Assembly (NCBI GenBank): GCA_016789845.1
Contig: JAEUQA010000078.1
Location: 37,140-101,139, forward strand
Direction: 5' to 3'
Origin: Chromatiales bacterium
GTDB taxonomy: Bacteria; Pseudomonadota; Gammaproteobacteria; Steroidobacterales; GCA-2729495
DNA: 64,000 bases
Part shown: one piece after another, positions 20,012 through 28,116 of the stretch
Layout: each line of letters starts with the position of its first letter
Numbering within the stretch: position 1 is the first letter of the stretch
Notes under the pieces: model-generated
Seen by the model: only the letters and a program-made list of their open reading frames with translations
Database searches by the model: none
What the model was told of the DNA's origin: nothing
Program-made: the position numbers and the translations under genes

Positions 20012-21292
20012 TCAGCCGGGTCCACTCTTCAGCCGTTCGACGCCCAGGGCCTTCAGCACGTAGGTCTCGTACACCGGCGTCACGGAGCCGCTCCGGACCT
20101 TGTGCAGGAAGTACTTCTCGAAAGCGATCTTGCCCAGGTGCACCCACTTGCCCTTCTTCGCCCAGGTGACATTGCGGGGCGGAATCTCGGGAAGGGCCAC
20201 GAAGGCCACGCCGGTGTCGCCGAAGTCGGCCAGGCAGATGGCGTTCCACGTGGCCTTGGCCGCAGGCATCTTCCCGTCGATGGCAGCGCGGATATTCTCG
20301 CAGATGGCAGTGACCATGGACTCGATCATGTAGCCGGTCTTCGGCGCACCCGTTGGCACCGGCGTGACCTCCACGGGCGGGATCGCGACGCAGACGCCCG
20401 CCGAGTAGATCTCCGGGTACTTCTTCGAGCGCTGGTACTCGTCGATCAGGACAAAGCCCCGCGGATTGCAGAGCTCGGGCACCGCCGCTACCGCGTCCAC
20501 GCCCTTGAAGGCCGGCAGGATCATGGCATAGGCAAACGGCATCTCGTGATCGCGCACGGGCTGGCCGCGCTCGTCCACTTCCTGGGCAAAGAGGCGCCCC
20601 TGCTCCACCCGGCTGATCTTTGCGTTCGTGACCCACTTGATGTGGTGCTGGCGCAGTTCGCTCTCCATGAGCCCCTTGCTGTCGCCTACGCCACCGAGCC
20701 CCATGTGGCCGATGTAGGGCTCGCTCGTCACGTAGGTCATGGGCACCCGGTCCCGCATCTTCCGCCTGCGCAGGTCGGTGTCGAGGATCATGGCGAACTC
20801 GTAGGCCGGCCCGAAGCAGCTTGCGCCGGGGGCGGCCCCGATGATGACCGGCCCGGGATTCTGCAGGAACCGTTCGTAGGCCTGCCATGCCTCGTGGGCA
20901 TGCGCATGGGTGCAGATCGAGTGCGTGAATCCTGACGGCCCGAGGCCGGGGACCTCGTCGAAGGACAGTTTCGGGCCCGTGGTGATGACGAGGTAGTCGT
21001 AAACGATGTCCCGCCCGTCGGCCAGGACCACCCGCTTGCCCACCGGGTCGATGGACCGGGCCTCCCGGGGCTCGAAGCCGATGCCGTGATCCTTCAGCGG
21101 CTTCGTCAGGTCGACGCCGGTTTCAGCCGTGTCGCGCCAGCCGACGGCAACCCAGGGGTTGGAGGGCGTGAACTCGAAGCGGTGCGACGCGCCAACCAGC
21201 ACGATCTGGTGCTCCGTGCCCAGCTGCTTGCGGAGCTCGTAGGCGCAGGGTACGCCGCCGATTCCGGCGCCGAGAATTACGACAGTAGCCAT
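20012..21292 (-). CDS. sqr: Sulfide:quinone oxidoreductase
   Basis: FAD enzyme that oxidises sulfide and passes electrons to quinone at the inner membrane. The 426-residue product starts MATVVILGAGIGG (FAD-binding loop). Three cysteines sit at 127 (HSICTHAH), 159 (GASCFGPAYEF) and 353 (WNAICLADFGD). These match, as I recall it, the catalytic triad positions of the Acidithiobacillus ferrooxidans enzyme (about 128, 160, 356). A strong AAGGAG site lies 8 bp before the ATG at 21292; the open frame continues upstream but has no better start. It is second in the arsR-sqr-DUF2892-RND operon. Confidence 0.92.
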   Translation of the reverse strand: MATVVILGAGIGGVPCAYELRKQLGTEHQIVLVGASHRFEFTPSNPWVAVGWRDTAETGVDLTKPLKDHGIGFEPREARSIDPVGKRVVLADGRDIVYDYLVITTGPKLSFDEVPGLGPSGFTHSICTHAHAHEAWQAYERFLQNPGPVIIGAAPGASCFGPAYEFAMILDTDLRRRKMRDRVPMTYVTSEPYIGHMGLGGVGDSKGLMESELRQHHIKWVTNAKISRVEQGRLFAQEVDERGQPVRDHEMPFAYAMILPAFKGVDAVAAVPELCNPRGFVLIDEYQRSKKYPEIYSAGVCVAIPPVEVTPVPTGAPKTGYMIESMVTAICENIRAAIDGKMPAAKATWNAICLADFGDTGVAFVALPEIPPRNVTWAKKGKWVHLGKIAFEKYFLHKVRSGSVTPVYETYVLKALGVERLKSGPG

Positions 21293-21323
21293 GACTATTT
21301 CTCCTTCTGGTTGCCGGGTTGGG

Positions 21324-21686
21324 TCAGTCCCCGCCAGCGGGCGTGGCGGTTCCATTCCTGCGACCGGTCCCGCAGTAGTGATCGTGGAGGAGTTGCACCA
21401 CGTCCATGGCGACTCCGGGCGCGACCTTGTAGTAGATCGTCTGGGCCGCCCGGCGCGTGGAAACGAGCCCCTCGCGCCTCAATACCGCAAGATGCTGGGA
21501 CAGGGCGGACTGGGACAGACGGACCTGGCTGTTCAGCTCACCGACGGAGATCTCCCGCTCGGATAGCACGCACAGCACGAGCAGGCGATGCCTGTTCGAC
21601 AGGGCCCTGATCAGCCTTGCCGCGCTCGCCGCGTGGCGCCGCATGGCGCCGGGGTCGAGTGCGGGACTGGCTCGTGCGGCCATCAT
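21324..21686 (-). CDS. ArsR-family regulator, BigR/SqrR-like persulfide sensor
   Basis: A 120-residue winged-helix repressor with helix-turn-helix SQSALSQHLAVLRREGLV (residues 58-75). It has exactly two cysteines, Cys39 in alpha-2 (LLVLCVLSERE) and Cys105 in the last helix (HDHYCGTG), 66 residues apart. The known persulfide sensors BigR (42/108) and SqrR (41/107) have the same spacing and locations, where a disulfide or polysulfide bridge releases DNA. It is the first gene of the operon, 31 bp before sqr. The start is one of two adjacent ATGs at 21686 and 21683. Confidence 0.9.
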   Translation of the reverse strand: MMAARASPALDPGAMRRHAASAARLIRALSNRHRLLVLCVLSEREISVGELNSQVRLSQSALSQHLAVLRREGLVSTRRAAQTIYYKVAPGVAMDVVQLLHDHYCGTGRRNGTATPAGGD

Positions 21687-21701
21687 CGCCTGCCGTTAAT
21701 G

Positions 21702-21734
21702 GTTTAGAGTAAGGTAAATAAGGCCTTTCTAAAC
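21702..21734. promoter_or_regulatory. Candidate ArsR/BigR-type operator between divergent genes
   Basis: A perfect 7-bp inverted repeat, GTTTAGA (21702-21708) and TCTAAAC (21728-21734), brackets an AT-rich core in the 77-bp gap between the regulator gene (minus) and the OsmC-family gene (plus). The AT-rich stretch stands out from the GC-rich surroundings. Its position would let one repressor control both directions. No -35/-10 pair is clear enough to assign. Confidence 0.5.
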
Positions 21735-21763
21735 TACACCCGCACTCGAAAGGACGCAAGCCA

Positions 21764-22204
21764 GTGAAACCATACCCCCACGTCTACAGCGCCAGCGCCA
21801 TGGGCCCAGTAAAGGGCGCGGTCACCGTCAGCTCGGCGGGCTTGCCGGCGATGGCGACTGCGCCACCGGCTGAATTCGACGGCCCGGGAGATGCCTGGTC
21901 GCCGGAGACGCTGCTCGTAGCCTCAATCGCGGATTGCTTCGTCCTCACCTTCCGGGGTGTTTCCCGTGCGGCAACCTTCGACTGGCAGGAGCTCAAGTGT
22001 GTCGTCGAGGGAACCCTGGAGCGGTTGAATGGCGTCACCCGCTTCTCCCGGTACACGACCCGGGCGACGCTTACGGTCGATGCCGGGGCGGACCATGACA
22101 AGGCGCGCGAATTGCTCGAGCGCGCAGAAAAAGTGTGCCTCGTTGCCAACTCCCTGCAAGGTGAGCGGTTTCTGGAGACGACGGTAGTCTCGAAGGCAAA
22201 GTAG
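21764..22204 (+). CDS. OsmC/Ohr-family protein
   Basis: Small (146-residue) OsmC-fold protein. It has the two family cysteines in the usual contexts, ASIADCFVLTFRG (about Cys65) and EKVCLVANSL (about Cys125), which form the peroxidase-type active site in Ohr/OsmC proteins. The start is GTG at 21764, preceded by an AAAGGA site. It is transcribed divergently from the sulfide operon across a shared candidate operator, so it may use organic hydroperoxides or persulfides (the latter is inference). Confidence 0.85.
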   Translation: MKPYPHVYSASAMGPVKGAVTVSSAGLPAMATAPPAEFDGPGDAWSPETLLVASIADCFVLTFRGVSRAATFDWQELKCVVEGTLERLNGVTRFSRYTTRATLTVDAGADHDKARELLERAEKVCLVANSLQGERFLETTVVSKAK

Positions 22205-22265
22205 GGCAAGCCGTACCGCGACGGAACCGGGCGCGACGCTCACCACGACGGGCAATGAGCGGTCC

Positions 22266-22307
22266 GAAAAAGAAAAGCCGGCCCGGCAATCGCTTGCCGG
22301 GCCGGCT
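22266..22307 (-). terminator. Intrinsic terminator after the dockerin gene
   Basis: A perfect 14-bp stem (22276-22289 with 22294-22307) closes a TCGC loop. On the minus strand it is followed by a U-rich tract (TTTCTTTTTC, 22275-22266). It lies 29 bp past the stop at 22337, so it ends transcription of the dockerin protein gene. Confidence 0.88.
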
Positions 22308-22336
22308 GGTCTCGTGCCTGCGTTGTAGCAGTAGCC

Positions 22337-23545
22337 TTACGGGCCGGCACCGGGTCCCGGCGGCGACGCAAGCAGGCCCCGGAACAAGGCGTTGTCCTGG
22401 GCATTCACCGTGCCATTGCAGTTGATGTCCGCCCTGTTGAAAACCGGCGATACACTGGGCTGCCCGAGCTGCTGGCGGAACAACGCGGTGTCCTGGGCGT
22501 TGGTGGAGCCGTTTTGGTTGAAGTCACCGTCGCAGCGATTGCCAAAGCCGTCACCGTCCGAGTCGCACTGGGCGCCAGCGCCCGTATTGTTTGCCAACAG
22601 CCGGCAGTTGTCGCAGGCGTTGCCGCGGCCGTCGCCGTCGGTGTCGGCCTGGCCAGCGTTGGGCTCGTCGGGGCAGTTGTCAACGGCGTTCAGGACCCCG
22701 TCCCCGTCGCAGTCGGTGTCGGCCGTCGTGGTCGTGAGATTGACCCGGTAGATGGAGCCGTTGGCGGTCTGGGACTTCAGCACAAGGGAACTGCCGGCGG
22801 CGGAGCACCCAACCCGCCCTTCGAGGCGATAGCGCACCGCATCCAGCGTCAGCAGGTTCAGCGTAATCAGCGGGCAAGCGCCCTCGGGCGGATTGGAATC
22901 GGTGCAGTTGTCGACGATATCGGGAAACACCGCGAAGTCCGGCGCATCCGGGTTCGGTGCATCGTTGTGATGGAATATCGACGCAATGCCGATGACGGGC
23001 GCCTGGTCCGGATCAGCGGTGCCCTGACCCAACAGGGTCTGGAAACCACCACCATCCAGGTCGCGGCCCAGGGTTCCCGTGCCCGACTCCACGAACGCGG
23101 TGTCATTGGCGACCGGGATTCCGTTGCCGGGAATCACCGTGACGGTCGTGGTATTGCCGAGGAAGGTGGGGGGACCGGGCGGCTTGACGATGACCAGGCT
23201 GAGCGTGGGCAGGTTGATCACCATGCTGTTGACCTGGGTGATCTCGCCCGTGATGGTGTCGTAGTTCACGTTGAACGTACCGCTGCCGGTGCCCGTCGGC
23301 GTGATCGTGATGGCCCGGCCTACCGGGGGCGTGCCGCCGAAGAAGGTGCACTCGGCGGTCGCCGGCACCCCGCAAGGCGTCAGGGCAGCGTCGAACGTGG
23401 CGCTGTAGAGGTCGACGATGTCGGCCGTGCTGATGGTGAACGTGCGGGTCGCGATGGCCGCGGAGGCGCCGCCGGCGCCCAGGCCGGCACAGAGGCCCGC
23501 CGCCGCAGCCAGGGCCCACAGGCGCTTGCTTGCAGTGTGTGACAT
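22337..23545 (-). CDS. Exported protein with thrombospondin type 3 repeats and C-terminal dockerin pair
   Basis: A 402-residue secreted protein with a signal peptide (residues 1-29, ending ASA). Its N-terminal module (about 30-270) is unnamed. Calcium-type repeats of thrombospondin type 3 character follow ([45 protein letters not shown]). The end has two dockerin F-hands, [12 protein letters not shown] and [12 protein letters not shown], each with the Asp/Asn pattern at positions 1, 3, 5, 9 and 12 and a following ALFR helix. It has no membrane or PEP-CTERM tail. The N-terminal module resembles that of the PEP-CTERM protein just upstream (23634-24410). A strong terminator follows. Confidence 0.85.
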   Translation of the reverse strand: MSHTASKRLWALAAAAGLCAGLGAGGASAAIATRTFTISTADIVDLYSATFDAALTPCGVPATAECTFFGGTPPVGRAITITPTGTGSGTFNVNYDTITGEITQVNSMVINLPTLSLVIVKPPGPPTFLGNTTTVTVIPGNGIPVANDTAFVESGTGTLGRDLDGGGFQTLLGQGTADPDQAPVIGIASIFHHNDAPNPDAPDFAVFPDIVDNCTDSNPPEGACPLITLNLLTLDAVRYRLEGRVGCSAAGSSLVLKSQTANGSIYRVNLTTTTADTDCDGDGVLNAVDNCPDEPNAGQADTDGDGRGNACDNCRLLANNTGAGAQCDSDGDGFGNRCDGDFNQNGSTNAQDTALFRQQLGQPSVSPVFNRADINCNGTVNAQDNALFRGLLASPPGPGAGP

Positions 23546-23578
23546 GTGAAGTTCCCCAGAATCCTCGGTTTGGGAGTC

Positions 23579-23602
23579 GGCCCCGCGGCGAACCGCGGGG
23601 CC
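23579..23602. other. GC-rich hairpin between two exported-protein genes
   Basis: A perfect 10-bp stem (23579-23588 with 23593-23602) around a CGAA loop lies in the 88-bp gap between the PEP-CTERM gene and the dockerin gene. No U-tract follows on either strand, so it may stabilise or process an mRNA rather than terminate it. Confidence 0.5.
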
Positions 23603-23633
23603 GTGTTCCGTTATCGTCAGCCCGGATCGGGAC

Positions 23634-24410
23634 TCAGGCTGCGACCTTCCGGCGGGCGAGGCCCAGGAGACCCAGGGCCGAACCCATCAGCCACACGGCG
23701 GCCGGCACCGGAATGGTGTTCAGGTTGGCATACACCATGGCGTTGTTGCCCGTCTGGCCGATGAAGGTGGAATTGAAGTTGGTAAACGTCGGATCCCACT
23801 CGACGAACAGCCGGTACCTCACCATGTCCAGGCTGAGCGTGCCAAGCGCGGCGCACGCCGGACCCGCGCAGCTCGTCACCGCCCCTCCAGCCAGGGTACT
23901 GAAGTCGACCGCCAGGGCCGGTGAGAGGTTGACGAGGAACTCCGAGGTGCCATTGGGATTGACGGCCGCAACCTGCGCCGCCGCGTCGAAAACCATGCCC
24001 GCATTGGTCACGCCGATCGTGGTCGCTGCCGGAACGATGGTGATCGAGCCGTTGCCGAAGGTGACCGTGCCGCCCGCCAGCGTGGACGTGATGCCGTCGG
24101 AGGTGAGGTTCAGGAACGACCCGGCACCGGCACCGAGGATGGCAGCCGGAGTGTTGGTCGTCAGGCCCGTCGGGTTGGGCGAGATGGAGACAGCCGCTAT
24201 CTGCCCGGCGCTCGGAAGCCCACCGAAGAACGAGCAATAGCTGGGCGAAGAAGGTCCACAGAGCGGAAGCCCACCGGCGAATGACGTGCTAAAAATGGCG
24301 GTCAGGCCGTTGCTGGCGCTATTCGTATCCAGCGCGGCCGCCGTCACTGACGATCCGAAAAGGGTCAAGGCAGCGGCCAGTGCGAGCCGAGTGCTGAGAA
24401 TCGTAGACAT
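23634..24410 (-). CDS. PEP-CTERM (exosortase-sorted) exported protein
   Basis: A 258-residue protein with signal peptide [20 protein letters not shown] and a C-terminal sorting signal, [19 protein letters not shown] followed by ARRKVAA. That is a Pro-containing motif, a hydrophobic helix and a basic end, as in exosortase substrates. The ATG at 24410 follows a GGGGGA site. The body shares spaced motifs with the dockerin protein next to it: a Cys followed by FFGG, then ISPNPTG against ITPTGTG, and LDMVRYRL against LDAVRYRL. The exosortase itself is not in this window. Role unknown. Confidence 0.82.
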   Translation of the reverse strand: MSTILSTRLALAAALTLFGSSVTAAALDTNSASNGLTAIFSTSFAGGLPLCGPSSPSYCSFFGGLPSAGQIAAVSISPNPTGLTTNTPAAILGAGAGSFLNLTSDGITSTLAGGTVTFGNGSITIVPAATTIGVTNAGMVFDAAAQVAAVNPNGTSEFLVNLSPALAVDFSTLAGGAVTSCAGPACAALGTLSLDMVRYRLFVEWDPTFTNFNSTFIGQTGNNAMVYANLNTIPVPAAVWLMGSALGLLGLARRKVAA

Positions 24411-24654
24411 GTCGAATCCCCCGATGACTTTTATGAAGTTATTGTTGGCATGACCACCGCGTGAGGTGGTTGCCCTGCAATCTGCCGAATGGTTCCCACG
24501 TTTTTGTCGTTTGTTGGGGCTACCAGGAATCCCCATGTACTGAATCTGCCTGTCAATTGTGCAAATTGAAAGTGCCGCGTGACATAATCCGGCGCCCTCC
24601 GGGCTTGATTGCACTGCACAAGTGCCGGCGCACAACCGTGGCGCATCAGATCCA

Positions 24655-25033
24655 GTGCGAGTCGGCCGATAAGCCGGGTTCTGTCGTGGGCAATCATTCC
24701 TCTGGGATCGCTGTCACCAGCGACCTCAAGCAACCTACCCGGAAGCCCGCGGGGCGACGGTGCGCTCCTTGCGGAACGCTGCTTCCCTATTTGGTCTTGC
24801 TCCGGGTGGGGTTTACCCAGCCGCGATGTGTTGCCACCCGCGCGGTGCGCTCTTACCGCACCTTTTCACCCTTACCGGGATCCCCGGGCGAGCCCGGGAA
24901 TCCTTAGGCGGTTATTTTCTGTGGCACTTTCCGTAGGCTCGCGCCTCCCAGGCGTTACCTGGCACCCTGCCCGCCGGAGCCCGGACTTTCCTCCCGCGTG
25001 CAAGCACGCGAGCGATTGCCTGGCCGACTCGCC
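24655..25033 (-). ncRNA. rnpB: RNase P RNA (class A)
   Basis: Catalytic RNA that matures tRNA 5' ends. On the minus strand the 5' segment GAGTCGGCCAGGCAATCGC is followed by GGAGGAAAGTCCGGGCT (the CR-I region), and the 3' part contains ACAGAACCCGGCTTATCGG. These are near-universal RNase P landmarks. The 11 nt of the P1 helix pair perfectly between the two ends (GCGAGTCGGCC with GGCCGACTCGC). Length is about 379 nt; exact ends are estimated. A loop resembling P3 (GCGTGCTTGCACGCG) is also visible. Confidence 0.95.
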
Positions 25034-25038
25034 ACGCC

Positions 25039-25044
25039 AGTATA
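25039..25044 (-). promoter_or_regulatory. -10 element of rnpB
   Basis: TATACT on the minus strand (25044-25039) lies 5 bp before the estimated RNA start. No convincing -35 hexamer was found at 16-18 bp spacing. Confidence 0.55.
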
Positions 25045-25058
25045 GGGCCAACGGCTGA

Positions 25059-26141
25059 TCAGCGCCGGTCCCAGGTGACCATGGAACTGATGGCGTAGTT
25101 CCATACGACGCCGACCAGCGCCCCGGCCGCGCCCGCCAGCCACCAGGTGAAGTCACGGGCGAACACCAGGCTGGCAATCCCCACGTTGGCGATCACCCCG
25201 ACGCCGCAGATCGCGTAGAACGTCAGCAAGCCCGTCACGAACCGGAGCCCCATCCGGCGCCGGTCCCGGTAGGTGAAGGAGTTGTTGAGGGCGTAATTGG
25301 ACGTCATGGCCGCGAAGGTCGCCACGGTCTGTGCCACCGGGAACTCCAGCTCCAGCCACCGGTAGGCAGCCAGCAGGCTGACGAAATGGACGGCGATACC
25401 GCTCAACCCGACCAGTCCAAACATCGCGAACCTGGCCGGGACCACGCGCCCAAAGGCCTTGTCCAGTATGAGCAGCATGAATTCCCAGACCGCCGCAGAG
25501 TCCAGCTTGCTCTCACCGGCGCCGCGACTCCGGAACGTATACGGCAACTCGACGAAGTTCAGCGGCCTGGGCGACGTGGCGAACAGGTCGAGCAGAATCT
25601 TGTAGCCCTCGCCGGACAGGTCGCGCACCAGGGACTGGAACAGTTCCCGCCGCATCATGAAGAAGCCGCTCATCGGGTCAGAAAGTTGGGCAGTGACCAC
25701 CAGGCGCGAGAGTCGCGTTGCCAGCCAACTCATCCTCGCCCGTGACTTCTCCCATTCACCGGCGGAGCCGCCCGGGCAGTAGCGGCTGCCCACGACGATA
25801 TCCACGCCGGCCCGGCGGCTCTGCTCCAGCATCCGCGGCAGGAGCGCCTCGTCGTGCTGGAGATCCCCGTCCATGACGGCGACGTAGGGGGCGGACGTAG
25901 CGAGCACGCCTTCGATGACGGCGCGGGACAACCCCCGGCGGCCAATTCGCTGCACGCACCTGACGTGGGGCTTGGCCTGGGCCAGCTCGCGGACGCGGTC
26001 TGATGTGTGGTCGGGGGAGTCATCGTCAACGAAGACGACTTCCCAGCGGATTCCGTCGAGCGCCTGTTCGAGCCGGGCGACCAGTTCGTCCACGTTGTCC
26101 TTCTCGTTGAACGTGGGCACGACGATTGCAAGGTCAATCAT
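25059..26141 (-). CDS. Family 2 glycosyltransferase fused to a GtrA-like membrane domain
   Basis: A 360-residue two-domain protein. Residues 1-225 form a GT-A transferase of the polyprenyl-phosphate mannose/glucose synthase type: VVPTFNEKDN at the start, VFVDDDSPDHT, VMDGDLQHDE (metal-binding DGD) and the DPMSGFF acceptor motif. Residues 235-360 hold four hydrophobic segments of the GtrA type, ending YAISSMVTWDRR. Such proteins usually load a sugar on a lipid carrier and help flip it. It stands next to a DUF2723 protein transcribed divergently, so the two may serve one surface-glycosylation pathway (inference). The stop is 26 bp from the rnpB 5' end. Confidence 0.9.
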   Translation of the reverse strand: MIDLAIVVPTFNEKDNVDELVARLEQALDGIRWEVVFVDDDSPDHTSDRVRELAQAKPHVRCVQRIGRRGLSRAVIEGVLATSAPYVAVMDGDLQHDEALLPRMLEQSRRAGVDIVVGSRYCPGGSAGEWEKSRARMSWLATRLSRLVVTAQLSDPMSGFFMMRRELFQSLVRDLSGEGYKILLDLFATSPRPLNFVELPYTFRSRGAGESKLDSAAVWEFMLLILDKAFGRVVPARFAMFGLVGLSGIAVHFVSLLAAYRWLELEFPVAQTVATFAAMTSNYALNNSFTYRDRRRMGLRFVTGLLTFYAICGVGVIANVGIASLVFARDFTWWLAGAAGALVGVVWNYAISSMVTWDRR

Positions 26142-26217
26142 CCGCAGGTACCGGCTTACGCCTGCCTTTTGCTAAGGTTCAAGGGCGACTGGCGTAATCC
26201 CAGCCTGGAAACCCGAC

Positions 26218-28101
26218 GTGAACCGATGGAACAGGTATCGAGCTTCGACAATCACTCTGGCCACCGGGATGGCCGCGTACCTGTTCTGGAACCACCATGC
26301 CGGGCTCAGCTTCTTCGACTCCAGCGAGTACAGCATCCACATCCGCAGCGGTGGCATCCCCCACGCCCCCGGCTATCCACTCTACATTCTCCTTGGACAG
26401 CTGCTCAATCGGGCAACCGGGGATCCGTTCCTCGCCCAGCACCTGATTTCCCTGCTTTCCCTGCTCTTTGCGGCCTATGCCTTCCATCGCAGCCTGGAGC
26501 GGGCGGCACGGACTGACGGTGCGGAGCCAGCCCTGCTCCTGACGGTGGCCTTGCTGCTGTCCTCCTACTATCTCAAGAAGTTCACCGTCCTGCCGGAAGT
26601 GTTCCTGCTCAATGTTGCGCTCTTCGCCGCCCTGGGCTGGGCACTTGCGGCCTGGTACGCCTCACGGGCGCCCGCGAGGATGGCCTGGGTGTTCTTCGTC
26701 TACGGCCTCGGCGCTGCACATCACCACACCCTGGCGCTGACGCTTCCGGCGACGATCGTGCTGATTGCCTGGCGGATCCGTGAGATCCCGCCGGGCCGGA
26801 CGGCTCTCTTCGCCCTCCTGGGTTTCGTGGCCGGGGCGCTGCCGCTCCTGCAGCTGTTCTTCGCCGTGCGCCCCGCGGAAACCTTCACCACCTATTTCTT
26901 CGTCGAGACCTGGCGGGACTTCCTCTTCGTCCTGCTTCGCGAGGGCTATGGAACCACGGCGCTGTCAGCTTTCGACAACCCGGATTCGCTCTCGATCAAC
27001 CTGAGGCTCACCGCTGCCGGCCTGCTCCGGAACTTCAATTTCGTGGGCGCGCTACTGATCGTGCCGCTGATGGCCTGGCTGGTTCGGGAAAGGCCCTGGG
27101 GCGGGAAACTGCGGGAACACCCCCTGCTCGTATATGCCGGGCTCACACTAGCCGCCTTCCTGTGCGTCTTCGTGCCCCTGGCGAACCTCCCGTCCGGAGG
27201 CGAGACCTACAAGAATGCCTATCTCCGGTTCCTGACCATCCCGGGCTTCCTGCTCCTCTACCCGGCGTACTACGGGTTCAGGCATGCGTGGCTCCATTGG
27301 ACGGGCGCCGGCAACAGGCGGGCGATCTATGCCGGCGCCTTCCTCGTGATCCTGCTGTCCAACCTGTGGGGCTGGCAGGAGTTGCGCTTCCGCAGATTCG
27401 ACCTGCTGGACGAGCACGTTCGACTCGGCTACGAGACGATCTTTCGTGAGGCAGCCCCGGCGGCCGTTTTGCCCGAAGCCGGCCTGCACAAGTGCGCCAT
27501 CTTCGTCCGGGCGGACTCCCTGACCTACGGCGTCCGCTACTTCAACGCCTTCGAGGCAAGTAACCGCTGCTTCGTGTTTGCCCCGACCGCATTTTCGGGG
27601 CAGTTCCGGGCCCGCTTCGAGGAGCAACTGCAGGCTGATGCCCTGGGCCCAACCTACCCGCAGCTGCTGGCCGCAAACCTGGATCGCTCCCAGGAACTGA
27701 TCAAGCCCCTGTTCACGAACCTCGGGCGGCTGGGGTACCGCCTGTTCGTCTTCTACGCGCCGGACGTCCGATTCTTTGACGGCACGCCCCTGCGCGCCCG
27801 GCCCGTCGGCAACATCGTGGAACTCGTGCCGGACGATGAGCCGCCGTTGCCAGCGAACCGGCTCGCGGCAGCGCACTCGCAGTACCTCGATGATCTCGAG
27901 GCATACCTCAAGCGACGCAAGCCGTCGGATATCCCGACGAACGTCGTCGACGATCTCGCCTGGTCGGCGCTCACGCAGAACCTGCCCACCTACGGCCGCC
28001 TCGGTCTCGCGCTGGCTGACCCCGGGCTTGCGAGTCGCCATGCGATCGTCGAGAACGAAGTCAATGCGCTGTTCAGTGAAGTGCGGCAGTCATTTCCCTG
28101 A
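26218..28101 (+). CDS. DUF2723-type polytopic membrane protein, probable lipid-sugar-dependent glycosyltransferase
   Basis: A 627-residue protein with about ten transmembrane segments in residues 5-390 and a soluble C-terminal part. The N-terminal periplasmic motif FFDSSEY followed by IPHAPGYPLYILLGQLL matches the DUF2723 pattern (Asp-Ser-Glu, then H-x-PGYPLY), a GT-C-like fold. These enzymes are thought to use polyprenyl-phosphate sugars. The start is GTG at 26218 with only a weak upstream GGAA; the next in-frame Met (26269) would cut the first helix. It ends 15 bp from the convergent SGNH gene. Confidence 0.75.
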   Translation: MNRWNRYRASTITLATGMAAYLFWNHHAGLSFFDSSEYSIHIRSGGIPHAPGYPLYILLGQLLNRATGDPFLAQHLISLLSLLFAAYAFHRSLERAARTDGAEPALLLTVALLLSSYYLKKFTVLPEVFLLNVALFAALGWALAAWYASRAPARMAWVFFVYGLGAAHHHTLALTLPATIVLIAWRIREIPPGRTALFALLGFVAGALPLLQLFFAVRPAETFTTYFFVETWRDFLFVLLREGYGTTALSAFDNPDSLSINLRLTAAGLLRNFNFVGALLIVPLMAWLVRERPWGGKLREHPLLVYAGLTLAAFLCVFVPLANLPSGGETYKNAYLRFLTIPGFLLLYPAYYGFRHAWLHWTGAGNRRAIYAGAFLVILLSNLWGWQELRFRRFDLLDEHVRLGYETIFREAAPAAVLPEAGLHKCAIFVRADSLTYGVRYFNAFEASNRCFVFAPTAFSGQFRARFEEQLQADALGPTYPQLLAANLDRSQELIKPLFTNLGRLGYRLFVFYAPDVRFFDGTPLRARPVGNIVELVPDDEPPLPANRLAAAHSQYLDDLEAYLKRRKPSDIPTNVVDDLAWSALTQNLPTYGRLGLALADPGLASRHAIVENEVNALFSEVRQSFP

Positions 28102-28116
28102 AACGCCGTCATCTGC

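Noticed and set aside
22208..22336. CRISPR-like or repeat array near the OsmC gene
   Set aside because: Only a single terminator hairpin; no direct repeats or spacers. No CRISPR array or tRNA gene was seen anywhere in the window.
24411..24654. Sigma-54 promoter upstream of the PEP-CTERM gene
   Set aside because: GGCAC...TTGCA patterns are present on the minus strand, but the GG-to-GC spacing is 12 rather than 10 bp.
24609..25058. Plus- and minus-strand open frames over the RNase P region
   Set aside because: The sequence is fully explained by the structured rnpB RNA.
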